A DNA stretch of 64,000 nucleotides from [Mycobacterium] nativiensis (GTDB taxonomy: Bacteria; Actinomycetota; Actinomycetes; Mycobacteriales; Mycobacteriaceae): NCBI RefSeq assembly GCF_020172685.1, contig NZ_CP083986.1, positions 3,873,738-3,937,737 on the forward strand, written 5' to 3'. Position 1 is the first letter of the stretch. Each line of letters opens with the position of its first letter. The translations under genes and the position numbers were made by a program. Shown here in pieces: positions 38,090-47,505 of the stretch. The notes under the pieces were generated by a model. The model saw only the letters and a program-made list of their open reading frames with translations, was not told the origin of the DNA and made no database searches.

Positions 38090-38311
38090 ATGGACGCCTA
38101 CACGGCCGCTGAGACCGCACAGATCGGCAGTGAGTACCTGGAGTTCCCGGAACTCGACGACCGAGACTTTCAGAAGCTGGCCCACGCCCGCGTCGGCAAG
38201 CTCACCAAGATGTTCATGCCGTCCAATCACCCGCCGGTGCTGGAGTTGATGGTGTCGATCTGGATCGACGGCCTGGCCACCGGGCTGCGGATGGCCAAAG
38301 AGGACGCCTGA
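38090..38311 (+). CDS. Small conserved-type protein of unknown function, probable DosR target
   Basis: The 73-residue soluble protein has an acidic N-terminus (SEYLEFPELDDRDFQKLAHARVGKLTK) and a hydrophobic C-terminal half (PVLELMVSIWIDGLATGLRMAKEDA). No cysteine or known motif is present. It is preceded by a DosR box at 38041-38054, suggesting induction by hypoxia or nitric oxide. GTG 38084 is an alternative start. I do not recognise the family. Confidence 0.7.
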   Translation: MDAYTAAETAQIGSEYLEFPELDDRDFQKLAHARVGKLTKMFMPSNHPPVLELMVSIWIDGLATGLRMAKEDA

Positions 38312-38327
38312 CAAGACCCGTAACGAG

Positions 38328-39692
38328 TTAGGGCCCGTCGTCGTCTTCGCTTTCCTGGAGCAGTTTTTCGGGGTGGTGGTAGTGGTTGATGCGGGGTTGG
38401 CCATGGTCGAGATGGGCTGGTGGCAGGGTTTCGGTGGTGCCGTCGTGGCGTTTGCGGGTTTTCCAGCCATGTGAGGTGATGAGTTGGTGGTGGGGTCCGC
38501 AGCGCAGGGTGAGTTCGTGGATGTCGGTGCGCCTGGTTTTGGCGTAGTCATGGTCGTGGTGGACTTCGCAGAGGTAGCCGCCGATGGGGCAGCCTGGGTG
38601 ACTGCAGCCACGTTCTTTGGCGTAGAGCACAATCCGCTGCCCGGGTGAGGCCAACCGTTTGGTGTGGAACAGGGCGAGTTCTTTGGCGCCGTGATAGATC
38701 CGCAGGTAATGGTGGGCGTGCGAGGCCATCTGGATGACGTCGCGCATCGGCAGCCAGGTGCCGCCGCCGGTGTGGGCTTTGCCGGTGCAGGCTTCTAGGT
38801 CGGTCAGGGTGGCCGAGACGATGATGGTGGCCGGCAGCCCGTTGTGTTGGCCGAGGTTCCCGCTGGCCAGCAGGGCGCGGCCCATCGCGGTCAGTGCGTC
38901 GTGGTTGCGTTGGCCGGCGCTGCGACGGTCGGCGTCGATTTGGGCTTGGGTGGGTGTGCCGCCCAGGCAGGGATCGGGGTCGTCGGGGTTGCACATGCCG
39001 GGGGCGGCCCAGCGGGCCAGCACGGCGTCGATGGTGGCGCGTGCCTGCGGGTCCAGATGGCCCTTGATCGGGGTCATGCCGTCCCGGTCCTGGGGGCCCA
39101 ACACCACGCCGCGGCGTTTGGCCCGCTCGTCATCGGAGTAGTTGCCGTCGGGGTGCAGGCGATCGCCCATGCGTTGGGCGAGTTTGGCCAGTTGGTCGGG
39201 GCGGAACTGGCTGGCCAGGTCGGAGAGTTCTTTTTCGGCGGCGCACAGGGTTGCGGTGTCGATACCCTCGGGTAGGTAGGTGAAAAACGAGCGGATCACG
39301 GTGATGTGTGCGGTGCTGATCTGGCCGTTGCGTTGGGCGGTGGCCACTGTGGGCAGGATCGGTTGCAGGGGTTCGCCGGTCAGGGTGCGCCGTGGCCCTA
39401 ATTCGGCGGCGTCGTTGATGCGGTGGCCGGCTTCGCTGCGGGGGATGTGTAGTGCGTCGGCCAGCACCGAGCGGGGTTTGCCGCCGACTTCGGTCGGATC
39501 GGCGGCGGCGACCTGGTTGACCATAGGGTGTTCGATTGCCGGCAGCCGGCGGCGCAGTACCTCGCAGCGCTTGAGCAGTGCCAGGCATTCCCTCGGTGTC
39601 AGTGCATCGAAGTCCAGGTCCAGCGCCCGGTCCAGGTCAGCGGACAGTGCGTCGAAGACTTCGACGACCTCTTCCCGGCTACTCGAACGCAT
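38328..39692 (-). CDS. DUF222/HNH endonuclease-like protein, 13E12 repeat family
   Basis: The 454-residue protein has an N-terminal DUF222 region and a C-terminal HNH domain: [22 protein letters not shown], then [12 protein letters not shown] (residues about 370-410) with zinc-binding CxxxC and the His-His pair. This is the REP13E12 family, repeated several times in mycobacterial genomes and used as a prophage attachment target in M. tuberculosis. Codon choice looks different from its neighbours, with more T-rich third positions (an impression, not counted), consistent with a mobile origin. The downstream gap 39693-39798 holds a CCACAG...CTGTGG hairpin. Confidence 0.88.
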   Translation of the reverse strand: MRSSSREEVVEVFDALSADLDRALDLDFDALTPRECLALLKRCEVLRRRLPAIEHPMVNQVAAADPTEVGGKPRSVLADALHIPRSEAGHRINDAAELGPRRTLTGEPLQPILPTVATAQRNGQISTAHITVIRSFFTYLPEGIDTATLCAAEKELSDLASQFRPDQLAKLAQRMGDRLHPDGNYSDDERAKRRGVVLGPQDRDGMTPIKGHLDPQARATIDAVLARWAAPGMCNPDDPDPCLGGTPTQAQIDADRRSAGQRNHDALTAMGRALLASGNLGQHNGLPATIIVSATLTDLEACTGKAHTGGGTWLPMRDVIQMASHAHHYLRIYHGAKELALFHTKRLASPGQRIVLYAKERGCSHPGCPIGGYLCEVHHDHDYAKTRRTDIHELTLRCGPHHQLITSHGWKTRKRHDGTTETLPPAHLDHGQPRINHYHHPEKLLQESEDDDGP

Positions 39693-39798
39693 GTGCTAAT
39701 TCTAGTGCGGCCCGCCGACAAGCCGCAGAATCTATCCACAGGTAAAACCACTGTGGCACACGCGGATACAGTGCCGCTCAAGGCCTGAAATGAACCCC

Positions 39799-40668
39799 TC
39801 AGGCCCGGTACTCCACCGCACCGTCGTCGAGCACCACCCGAGCGTTGGCGCCGTCGGGACCGGAGGCCTCGGTGCGGAACACCGCCCGGCCCGGCTCGGT
39901 GCGCCAGATCGAGGTGGTCAGCGTCTCCCCCGGGAACACCGGATCGGTGAAGCGCGCCGCGATCGCACTGACGCGGCCGGCGTCGCCACCGCCGAGCTCG
40001 GCGACCAGCGCACGGCCGGCGAAGCCGTAGGTGCACAGGCCGTGCAGGATCGGCCGGGGGAACCCGGCCAGCGTGGTGGCGAACCACGGGTCGCTGTGCA
40101 ACGGGTTGCGGTCGCCCGAGAGCCGGTAGAGCAACGCCTGGTCTTCCCGGGTCGCATACGCGGTGCGCGAGTCCGGCGCCGCGTCGGGGATCTGCGGGGC
40201 GATCGGCCGCTGCCCCGGCTCGCCGCCGAATCCACCGGCCTTGCGGATGACCACGGTGACCAGCGTCTCGACCACCGGCTCTGCGGTCTTGGGGTCGGTG
40301 CCGCGCGCCCGCAGCATCACGATGGCGTTCTTGCCCTCCCCCTTGTCCTGGATATCGGCCACCTCGGACACGACCTGCAGGCTCCCGGCGGCGGGCAACG
40401 GCTTGAACAACCGCACCTCCTGGGAGCCGTGCAGCAACAGAGCCGGGTTGAAGGTGCCGATCTTGCCGGCGGCCGCAAACCCCAGGCAGCAGATCACGGC
40501 GTAGGTGGGCAGCACCTGCTGGGCGATGTCGTGGCTGTTCTCGGTGGTGAAGGCCAGATCGTCCGTGCCGGCGCCGACCCCGAGCGCATAGAGCATGGTG
40601 TCGCGATCGGTCCACTCGACCAGCACCGGATCGGTGGTCACGCCGATGGCCGTCGGGTCCAGTGCCAT
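39799..40668 (-). CDS. htdY: (R)-hydroxyacyl thioester dehydratase, MaoC-like double hotdog (HtdY-like)
   Basis: The 289-residue protein has two hotdog halves. The C-terminal half carries the hydratase-2 motif YRLSGDRNPLHSDP near residue 185, with the catalytic Asp/His pair. Length and position match Rv3389c (HtdY), a 3-hydroxyacyl-CoA dehydratase. It may serve beta-oxidation of long or branched acyl-CoAs. ATG 40668 has GAAGGAGA seven bases upstream. It is divergent from lpqD. Confidence 0.9.
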   Translation of the reverse strand: MALDPTAIGVTTDPVLVEWTDRDTMLYALGVGAGTDDLAFTTENSHDIAQQVLPTYAVICCLGFAAAGKIGTFNPALLLHGSQEVRLFKPLPAAGSLQVVSEVADIQDKGEGKNAIVMLRARGTDPKTAEPVVETLVTVVIRKAGGFGGEPGQRPIAPQIPDAAPDSRTAYATREDQALLYRLSGDRNPLHSDPWFATTLAGFPRPILHGLCTYGFAGRALVAELGGGDAGRVSAIAARFTDPVFPGETLTTSIWRTEPGRAVFRTEASGPDGANARVVLDDGAVEYRA

Positions 40669-40752
40669 GGGGTCTCCTTCGGTCGGGGATTCGCCGCCAC
40701 CATTTCAGCAGAACCGGCTGCGTGAGCACCACCGACACGGCAGGCTGTCGCC

Positions 40753-41466
40753 ATGGGGAACATGGGGAAACGCACCGGCACGGTGCTCGCAGTGTTGGCG
40801 GCCGCACTCGCCGCAGTTCTGGTGCTCGGGGGCTGCTCGGGACCGCCGCAGCCCCGCACCATCACCCTGACGCTGATCCGCCACGCGGAGTCCGAGGCCA
40901 ACGCGGCCGGGATCATCGACACCACGGTGCCCGGTCCGGGACTGACCGAGAAGGGCCGCGCCCAGGCGCAGGAGCTCGCGAATCAGCTCTCGCACAACCG
41001 CTACGACGGTGTGTACGCCTCCTCGATGGCGCGCACCCAGGAGTCCGCCGCCCCGCTGGCGCGCGAGTTGGGCCGTCAGGTGCAGATCCTGCCGGGCCTG
41101 CGGGAGATCAATGCCGGCTGGTACAACGACAAGCCCGGATCGGTGGCCAACTCGCCGTATCTGCTCGCGCCGCAGGCCTGGATCCACGGTGACCGGACCG
41201 CCGCCATCCCCGGCTCGATCGACGGCAACCAGTTCAACGACGACTTCACCGCCGCGGTGCGCCGGATCTACGACACCGGCGACACCAAGCCGGTGGTGTT
41301 CGCGCACGGGGCGTCGATCATGACGTGGACGCTGATGAACGTCCAGAATCCTCGCGACGAGCTGATGACCGACCACCCGCTGCCCAACAACGGCCGGGTG
41401 GTGCTGATCGGTAACCCGGCCACCGGCTGGAAGATGGTGGACTGGGACGGGATTCGCGCGTTCTGA
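40753..41466 (+). CDS. lpqD: Lipoprotein LpqD, histidine phosphatase family
   Basis: The 237-residue lipoprotein has a lipobox LVLGGC ending at Cys 32 and then a phosphoglycerate-mutase-type phosphatase domain with the phospho-histidine motif LIRHAESEANAAG near residue 45. The second histidine is in VFAHGASIMTW near 185. It is attached to the outer face of the membrane. It is homologous to Rv3390. The substrate is unknown. Confidence 0.92.
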   Translation: MGNMGKRTGTVLAVLAAALAAVLVLGGCSGPPQPRTITLTLIRHAESEANAAGIIDTTVPGPGLTEKGRAQAQELANQLSHNRYDGVYASSMARTQESAAPLARELGRQVQILPGLREINAGWYNDKPGSVANSPYLLAPQAWIHGDRTAAIPGSIDGNQFNDDFTAAVRRIYDTGDTKPVVFAHGASIMTWTLMNVQNPRDELMTDHPLPNNGRVVLIGNPATGWKMVDWDGIRAF

Positions 41467-41480
41467 TTCGCCAGGCGTCG

Positions 41481-42140
41481 ATGAGCACGGCCGATGACCC
41501 CGATGATCGCCTGAGCGACACGGGCCGGGTGGAGGCGTTCAGCGACGGCGTCTTCGCGATCGCGGTGACCCTGCTGGTGCTCGACCTCAAAGAGCCCGCG
41601 CACGCCCCCGGGGCGCTGCTGGACGGCTTGATCCGGCAATGGCCGGCGTACCTGGGCTACGTCGCGTCATTCGGCTATGTGGCGGTGATCTGGCTCAACC
41701 ACCACCAGGCGTTCGCCGCGATCAAGCATGTCGACAAGGGCGTGCACCTGGCCAACATCGTGCTGCTGTTCACCACGGCGCTCATCCCGTTTCCCACCGC
41801 GGTGCTCTCGCACGCCTTCATCGACGGTGCCGACACCGCCGACGCGCGCACCGCGGTGGCGCTGTACGCCGGTGTCCTGGCGGCGATGTGCGCGAGTTGG
41901 CTGCTGCTGTTCGATCAGGTCAACCGTCGTCACGGCCGGTTGGCCCAGGACGGCGTCGACCGGGGTGTGTTCGGGGCCCAACGGATCCGGTCGGTGGTCG
42001 GGATCATCGCCTACCTGGCGGCGGGTGTGACCGGCGTGGTGTGGTCGCCGATGGTCGCGTTGGCGGTTTTCGTCGTGATGCCGGCCTTCTATGCGGTCAG
42101 TATCCCGGGTATCGGCCGGCGAGACCGAAGTCACAGTTGA
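41481..42140 (+). CDS. TMEM175-like (DUF1211) membrane protein
   Basis: The 219-residue protein has six predicted helices. The first contains the family's FSDGVFAIAVTLLVLDLK signature near residue 19, which in TMEM175 channels lines a potassium pore. WLNHHQAF near 75 is also typical. It starts 15 bases after lpqD and ends 32 bases before acrA1, so the three may be one transcript. It is not in the M. tuberculosis lpqD-acrA1 gap as I recall it, so it may be an insertion. Confidence 0.85.
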   Translation: MSTADDPDDRLSDTGRVEAFSDGVFAIAVTLLVLDLKEPAHAPGALLDGLIRQWPAYLGYVASFGYVAVIWLNHHQAFAAIKHVDKGVHLANIVLLFTTALIPFPTAVLSHAFIDGADTADARTAVALYAGVLAAMCASWLLLFDQVNRRHGRLAQDGVDRGVFGAQRIRSVVGIIAYLAAGVTGVVWSPMVALAVFVVMPAFYAVSIPGIGRRDRSHS

Positions 42141-42171
42141 CGTGGCCAATGCGAGCGACCACCATGACCGC

Positions 42172-44211
42172 ATGCATTATGTCGTTACCGGCGGTACCGG
42201 GTTTATTGGACGGCGGGCGGTGGCCCGAATTCTGGAGCACAGTCCCGATGCACGGGTGTGGGTGCTGGTGCGCCGCGCCTCGCTGGGCCGCTTCGAGGCC
42301 CTGGCCTCGCAGCACGCTCAGACGTGGGGCGAGCGGGTCAATCCGCTGGTCGGCGACCTGACGGAAGACAATCTCGGATTGACTGACTCGGTGCTCGCCG
42401 AGCTGGGCAACGTCGATCACGTGCTGCACTGTGCGGCGATCTACGACATCACCGCCGGTGCGGCCGAGCAGCAGGCGGCCAATGTCGAGGGCACCCGCGC
42501 CGTGATCGGGCTGGCGAAGCGGCTCGACGCCACCTTGTCGCACGTGTCGTCGATCGCGGTGGCCGGCGACTACGCCGGTGAGTTCACCGAAGACGACTTC
42601 GACATCGGCCAGGAGCTGCCGACCCCGTATCACCAGACCAAGTTCGAGGCCGAGCAGCTGGTGCGCTCGACGCCGGGACTTCGGTACCGGGTGTACCGGC
42701 CGGCGGTGGTGGTGGGCGATTCGCGCACCGGCGAGATGGACAAGGTCGACGGGCCGTACTACTTCTTTCCGCTGCTGGCCAAGCTGGCGGCGCTGCCCCG
42801 GCTCACCCCGATGGCGGTGCCCCACACCGGACGCACCAACGTCGTCCCGGTCGACTACGTCGTCGACGCCCTGGTCGAGCTGATGCACGCAGACGGTTAC
42901 GACGGGCGCACCTTCCACCTGACCGCGCCGAAATCGATTGGGCTGCCTGACATCTATCGGGCCGTCGCACGGGAGGCGGAGCTGCCGCGACTGCGCGCCA
43001 AGCTGCCCGGCGCGGTGGCCGCCCCGGTACTCAACGTCGGTGGGCGGGCGCGGGTGTGGCGCAACATGATCGCCACCCAGCTGGGCCTGCCCGCCGAGGT
43101 GCTCGACCTGGTGAACCTGCGGCCGACGTTCATCGCCGACGCCACCCGCGCCGCCCTGAAACAGGCCGGCGCGGCTACCGCCGAAGCCCCCGACTTCGCC
43201 GACTACGCGCCCAGGCTGTGGCGCTACTGGGCGCAGCACCTGGACCCGGACCGCGCCCGCCGTGACGACCCGGCCGGGCCGCTGGTGGGGCGGCACGTCA
43301 TCATCACCGGGGCGTCCAGCGGCATCGGCCGGGCCTCGGCGATCGCCGTCGCGCAGCGCGGCGGCACGGTGTTCGCGCTGGCCCGCAGCGCCGGCGCCCT
43401 CGATGAGCTGGTGGCCGAGATCCGCGCCGAGGGCGGACAGGCCCACGCGTTCAGCTGCGACGTCACCGATTCGGCGTCGGTGGAACACACCGTCAAGGAC
43501 ATCCTGGGCCAGTTCGGCCACGTCGACTACCTGGTCAACAACGCCGGCCGGTCCATCCGCCGATCAGTGGTCAACTCCACCGACCGGCTGCACGACTACG
43601 AGCGCACGATGGCGGTCAACTACTTCGGTGCGGTGCGCATGGTGCTGGCGCTGCTGCCGCACTGGCGCGAGCGCCGGTTCGGGCACGTCGTCAACGTCTC
43701 CAGCGTGGGGGTACAGGCGCACAGCCCCAAGTACAGCGCCTACGTGCCCACCAAGGCAGCGCTGGATGCGTTCGCCAATGTGGTGTCGACCGAAACCCTG
43801 TCGGACCACATCACGTTCACCACTATCCACATGCCGCTGGTGGCCACCCCGATGATCGCGCCGACCGGAAAACTGGTTCCGATGGGGGCGATCAGCGCCG
43901 AACACGCAGCGGCCATGGTGGTGCGCGGCCTGGTCGAGAAGCCGGACCGGATCGACACCCCCTCGGGCACGCTGGGCGAGGCCGGCAACTACTTCACGCC
44001 CCGGCTGTCGCGCCGGATCCTGCACCAGCTCTATCTGGGCTACCCGGACTCGGCCGCCGCGCGCGGCGTGACACCGGCTGAACCCGTTGCGGCACAATCG
44101 ACTCGGCAGGTGTCACGCAAACCGAAGCGGCCGGCCCGGGCGATCACCCGGGTGCGGGTGCCCCGTCCGCTCAAGCGGGCGGTGCGGTTGGTGCCGGGCG
44201 TGCACTGGTGA
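42172..44211 (+). CDS. acrA1: Fatty acyl-CoA reductase AcrA1, two-domain
   Basis: The 679-residue protein fuses an N-terminal extended SDR (MHYVVTGGTGFIGRR; YxxxK in PTPYHQTKFEAE) with a C-terminal classical SDR (HVIITGASSGIGRASAIA near 370; NVSSVG and YVPTKAALDAF near 510-530). This layout matches Rv3391, an acyl-CoA reductase for fatty alcohol or aldehyde production linked to wax and lipid metabolism. A basic C-terminal tail (KRPARAITRVRVPRPLKRAVR) may contact membrane or nucleic acid. ATG 42172 is used because homology starts there; no good ribosome-binding site is seen. Confidence 0.92.
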   Translation: MHYVVTGGTGFIGRRAVARILEHSPDARVWVLVRRASLGRFEALASQHAQTWGERVNPLVGDLTEDNLGLTDSVLAELGNVDHVLHCAAIYDITAGAAEQQAANVEGTRAVIGLAKRLDATLSHVSSIAVAGDYAGEFTEDDFDIGQELPTPYHQTKFEAEQLVRSTPGLRYRVYRPAVVVGDSRTGEMDKVDGPYYFFPLLAKLAALPRLTPMAVPHTGRTNVVPVDYVVDALVELMHADGYDGRTFHLTAPKSIGLPDIYRAVAREAELPRLRAKLPGAVAAPVLNVGGRARVWRNMIATQLGLPAEVLDLVNLRPTFIADATRAALKQAGAATAEAPDFADYAPRLWRYWAQHLDPDRARRDDPAGPLVGRHVIITGASSGIGRASAIAVAQRGGTVFALARSAGALDELVAEIRAEGGQAHAFSCDVTDSASVEHTVKDILGQFGHVDYLVNNAGRSIRRSVVNSTDRLHDYERTMAVNYFGAVRMVLALLPHWRERRFGHVVNVSSVGVQAHSPKYSAYVPTKAALDAFANVVSTETLSDHITFTTIHMPLVATPMIAPTGKLVPMGAISAEHAAAMVVRGLVEKPDRIDTPSGTLGEAGNYFTPRLSRRILHQLYLGYPDSAAARGVTPAEPVAAQSTRQVSRKPKRPARAITRVRVPRPLKRAVRLVPGVHW

Positions 44212-44221
44212 ACCCGCGCTC

Positions 44222-45193
44222 GTGACACTGCCGGTCTTCGCCGACTTCGACACCGGCGTCGACGACGCGGTCGCACTGGTGTACCTGTTGGCCAGTCCGG
44301 ATGCCGAACTTGTCGGGATCGCATCGACCGGCGGAAACGTTGCGGTGCAGCAGGTCTGCCGCAACAACCTGGCGTTGTTGGAGTTATGCGGGGCGGCGGG
44401 TGTCCCGGTGTCCAAGGGCGCCGACGCGCCGCTGAACGGCCCGATGCACACCGCGGAGAACATCCACGGGCCGCAGGGGCTGGGGTACGCCGAGTTGGCG
44501 CCCGGCACCGGCCGGCTCACCGGGCACGACGCCGCGCAGGCGTGGGTCCGGGCCGCGCGGGCCCACCCGGGGCAGCTGATCGGTCTGGTCACCGGCCCGC
44601 TGACCAACCTGGCATTGGCGCTGCGGGCCGAACCCGCACTGCCCACGCTGCTGCGCCGGCTGGTGATCATGGGCGGCGCGTTCTCCGGCGAACGGTCCAG
44701 CCGGGCCGAGTTCAACATCGGGGTCGATCCCGAGGCGGCCGCCGAGGTGCTCACCGCCTGGGCGGCGGTTGCGCCACAACGGCTTCCGCGGGTGTGCGGG
44801 CTGGATCTGACCCGTCACATCGCGATCACACCGGCGATCCTGGCCCAGCTGCCGGCGCCGGCCGACAGCCCGGTGGTCCGGGCGCTGGACGACGTGCTGC
44901 GGTTCTACTTCGAGGCACACGAGGCGCGGGGCCACGGCTACCTGGCGTACCTGCACGATCCGCTCGCCGCGGCGGTCGCACTGGAACCCGAACTGATCAC
45001 GACCCGCCCGGCCGCGATACGGGTCGAGCTCGCACCCACGGCGGCGCGCGGGCGGACGATTCCCGACTGGGATGCCGTGCGGCCCAACGCGCTGATCGGT
45101 GTCGGCGTGGACCCGGCGGAGTTCTTCGACCGGTTCGTGCAGCGGGTCGGCGCATTCGCCCGCCGGCTGAGCGCTACCCCGGATCACTCATAG
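44222..45193 (+). CDS. iunH: Inosine-uridine preferring nucleoside hydrolase
   Basis: The 323-residue enzyme hydrolyses ribonucleosides to base and ribose. It has the calcium-binding DFDTGVDDAVAL motif at residues about 8-19, IMGGAFSGE near 145, EFNIGVDPEAA near 160 and the C-terminal HDPLAA loop near 245. GTG 44222 starts 10 bases after acrA1. The 3' end overlaps the convergent imuB gene by 10 bases. In M. tuberculosis cmaA1 lies between acrA1 and iunH; it is missing here. Confidence 0.93.
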   Translation: MTLPVFADFDTGVDDAVALVYLLASPDAELVGIASTGGNVAVQQVCRNNLALLELCGAAGVPVSKGADAPLNGPMHTAENIHGPQGLGYAELAPGTGRLTGHDAAQAWVRAARAHPGQLIGLVTGPLTNLALALRAEPALPTLLRRLVIMGGAFSGERSSRAEFNIGVDPEAAAEVLTAWAAVAPQRLPRVCGLDLTRHIAITPAILAQLPAPADSPVVRALDDVLRFYFEAHEARGHGYLAYLHDPLAAAVALEPELITTRPAAIRVELAPTAARGRTIPDWDAVRPNALIGVGVDPAEFFDRFVQRVGAFARRLSATPDHS

Positions 45194-46788
45194 CTGCCCT
45201 CCAGGTACCAGCGCCGCAGCCGGTAGCACAGCAACAGGGCCGCGCCGGGCGCATCGCTGTCCGGTGAGCCCTCCAGCAGCGCCTGAACCCGGGCGGTGCG
45301 CCCCGACCCCGGCCCCTCCCGCTGCGGATCCCACCACCGTTCGTCAACCGGCCAGGGCCCGGCCCACCAGCGCAGCCGTTCGTCGCGGCCCCGGGCGACC
45401 AGCCATGCCGGGTCGGCGGTGAACAGTCCCCGACCCGTTACCCGGATCGGGTTTCGTTCGGCGTCAAGCAGTTCCACCGGATCGTCGAGCAACACCGACG
45501 GCGAGGGCTCGGGAAGCCGGCCGGGCCACGGCTGACGTGGGTCGGCCATCGGCACCGGCTCGTCCCCCAGCGGGGTCAGGGTGATGCGCTCGGCCGGGCC
45601 GCGGCCACCGGAGAGCACCGGCACCCGGACCGCCTCGGGGCCGAGCAGGCCCTGCACCCGCACCAGTGCCCGGCGGGCGCGCAGCCGGTCCTCCTCGCCG
45701 AGCCCACCCCACAGCGGCAACTGCAGCGCCTCGGTCGCCGAGAGCACCTCCACCGGCGCCAGCCGCAGCAGTGCCACCGGGCCGGTGGGCCGGTCGGAGG
45801 CGACCCGGCTGTTCAGCCAGCCGTCCAGTTGCCAGCGCACCCGGTCGGCGGTGGCGTCCTCGGTCAGCGGCTCGGCGCACCGCCACACCCGGGTCAGCTC
45901 TTCACCGCTCTCGGTGACGGCGTGAATGGCCAGCCGGGTGCAGCCGACGCCGGCGGCCATCAGGGTTCGGTGCAGCACGCCGGCCAGCGAGCGGCCGGCG
46001 AACGCCGCGGCGTCGACCCGGTCGATCGGCGGATCGCAGCGCAGCACGGCATCGAGATCCGGTGTCGGCTCCCGCCCGGACGGCCCGCGCTCCGGCTCGC
46101 CGCGGGCGAACCGGTGTGCGATCAGCGCGTCGGGGCCGAACCGCGATGTCACGTCCGGGCGCGGCAATGCGGCGAACTGACCGATGGTGCGAATACCCAA
46201 GCGCCACAACAGGTCGATCAGACCGTCGCGCCCCGGACCGGACAGGCTGGGCTCGGCGGCCAGCTGCCGGATCGACAGTCCCGACAGGAACCGGGCGTCG
46301 CCCCCTGGTGCCACCACGGCGCCGGCGCGCGCGGCCAACACCGCGGTGGAGAGCGCGTCGGCGATCCCGACCTGGCATTCGACATCGGCCACAGTACTGA
46401 TAGCCACCGCGTCGACGAGACGTTCGGCAGCCTGCTCCTCGGAACCGAAGGCCCGGACCGCACCGCGCACCGACACCACCAGCAGGCCGGGCCGCAGCAC
46501 CTCGGCGTGCGGCACCAGCTCGTCGATCGCGGCCAGAACCGGCTCGAACAGTCGGGCGTCGCGGTCGGTGTCGGCGGCCGCCACGTGCAGCGCCGGGCAG
46601 CGGGCCGCCGCTTCCCGGCGGCGCAGCCCGCGGCGCACCCCCGCCGCGCGGGCGCCCGCCGAACAGGCGACCACCCGGTTGGCCAGGGTGACCGCGACCG
46701 GCGCGGTGGCCGGCAGACCCGCGGCGGCCGCCGCGGCGACCGCGGGCCAGTCCATGCACCACAGCGCCAGCACCCGGGAGGCGGCCAT
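45184..46788 (-). CDS. imuB: Y-family polymerase-like mutasome protein ImuB
   Basis: ImuB links ImuA' and DnaE2 to the beta clamp but is catalytically inactive, lacking the polymerase acidic residues. The roughly 534-residue product has the Y-family-like N-terminus (VLALWCMDWPAVAA, where active enzymes have DMDxF) and the helix-hairpin region RLGIRTIGQFAALPRPDV near 200. A candidate clamp-binding QLPLW lies near 355. ATG 46788 or GTG 46791 may be the start; both overlap or touch the imuA' stop. It is homologous to Rv3394c. Confidence 0.93.
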   Translation of the reverse strand: MAASRVLALWCMDWPAVAAAAAAGLPATAPVAVTLANRVVACSAGARAAGVRRGLRRREAAARCPALHVAAADTDRDARLFEPVLAAIDELVPHAEVLRPGLLVVSVRGAVRAFGSEEQAAERLVDAVAISTVADVECQVGIADALSTAVLAARAGAVVAPGGDARFLSGLSIRQLAAEPSLSGPGRDGLIDLLWRLGIRTIGQFAALPRPDVTSRFGPDALIAHRFARGEPERGPSGREPTPDLDAVLRCDPPIDRVDAAAFAGRSLAGVLHRTLMAAGVGCTRLAIHAVTESGEELTRVWRCAEPLTEDATADRVRWQLDGWLNSRVASDRPTGPVALLRLAPVEVLSATEALQLPLWGGLGEEDRLRARRALVRVQGLLGPEAVRVPVLSGGRGPAERITLTPLGDEPVPMADPRQPWPGRLPEPSPSVLLDDPVELLDAERNPIRVTGRGLFTADPAWLVARGRDERLRWWAGPWPVDERWWDPQREGPGSGRTARVQALLEGSPDSDAPGAALLLCYRLRRWYLEGSYE

Positions 46789-46790
46789 CA

Positions 46791-47462
46791 CTACCCGGCC
46801 CTGGTTCGCCCGGCCGCGCGTCCGGCGGCCCGCACCTCGAGCCGCACCGTGCCGATCCGCCCGAACCCGGGAACCGACGTGCAGCCGCCCGTCGTCTCAT
46901 AGCCGCTCACCCGGGCGTCCAGCTGCAGCGCCGTGCCCTGCCAGGTGCCGCCGGAGACCAACAGGGCGCAGCCCCGGTGGCGGGCCCGGGCCAGCACCAC
47001 CCGGGTGCGCGCCGGTGGCACCGACCGGCCACCGAGGCCGAGCACCACCAGATCCATGCCGTCCATCAGCACCGTGGCCACCTCCACCGGATCGTTGCCG
47101 GGATCGGGGATCACCGCGAGCCGGCTCAGGTCGGCGCCCATCTCGGCGGCGGCCAAAAGCCCGGTGTCCGGCTGGCCGACGATGGCCGCGTTACCGCCGG
47201 CTGCCGTCACCGCGGCCACCATGCTCAGGCCCAGCGAGCGGGCACCAGACAGCACCGCCACCGTGCCCCGCGGCAATCCGGCGGGCAGCACCTGCGCCAG
47301 CAGCGACGGGACCGGCAGCACGGCCTCGGAGGTGGGGGCGGTATCGAGCCCGCGCCGGCCCGCGCCCACTTTCCCGCTTACCGCCGCCATCTGCCGGCGC
47401 AGCTGTTTCAGCTGGTCAGCCCGATCGTCAGGGCGGTGCCCCAAGCCCACAGCCGCCGTCAT
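46791..47462 (-). CDS. imuA': Mutasome protein ImuA', RecA-like
   Basis: The 223-residue partner of ImuB and DnaE2 has a degenerate RecA/SulA-like core ([22 protein letters not shown], where a P-loop would be; [15 protein letters not shown]). ATG 47462 is chosen because GGAGG (47468-47472) lies five bases upstream. An earlier ATG at 47489 directly adjoins the LexA box. It heads an imuA'-imuB operon under SOS control; dnaE2 is only 14 kb away, so the window holds the full induced-mutagenesis set. It is homologous to Rv3395c. Confidence 0.92.
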   Translation of the reverse strand: MTAAVGLGHRPDDRADQLKQLRRQMAAVSGKVGAGRRGLDTAPTSEAVLPVPSLLAQVLPAGLPRGTVAVLSGARSLGLSMVAAVTAAGGNAAIVGQPDTGLLAAAEMGADLSRLAVIPDPGNDPVEVATVLMDGMDLVVLGLGGRSVPPARTRVVLARARHRGCALLVSGGTWQGTALQLDARVSGYETTGGCTSVPGFGRIGTVRLEVRAAGRAAGRTRAG

Positions 47463-47489
47463 GATCGCCTCCGGGAAACTCGAATTCAT

Positions 47490-47505
47490 TCGAAACTATG
47501 TTCGA
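47490..47505. promoter_or_regulatory. LexA (SOS) box of imuA'-imuB
   Basis: Read on the minus strand the site is TCGAACATAGTTTCGA, one change from TCGAAC-N4-GTTCGA. A TAGTTT hexamer within it may be the -10. The 230-base gap beyond it (47506-47737) up to lipA shows no gene I can support and marks the loss of synteny with M. tuberculosis. Confidence 0.88.

Noticed and set aside
39732..39740. TATCCACAG resembling a DnaA box, suggesting an origin
   Set aside because: It is a single site with no cluster, no dnaA/dnaN neighbours and no extended AT-rich block. It more likely belongs to the small CCACAG/CTGTGG hairpin.
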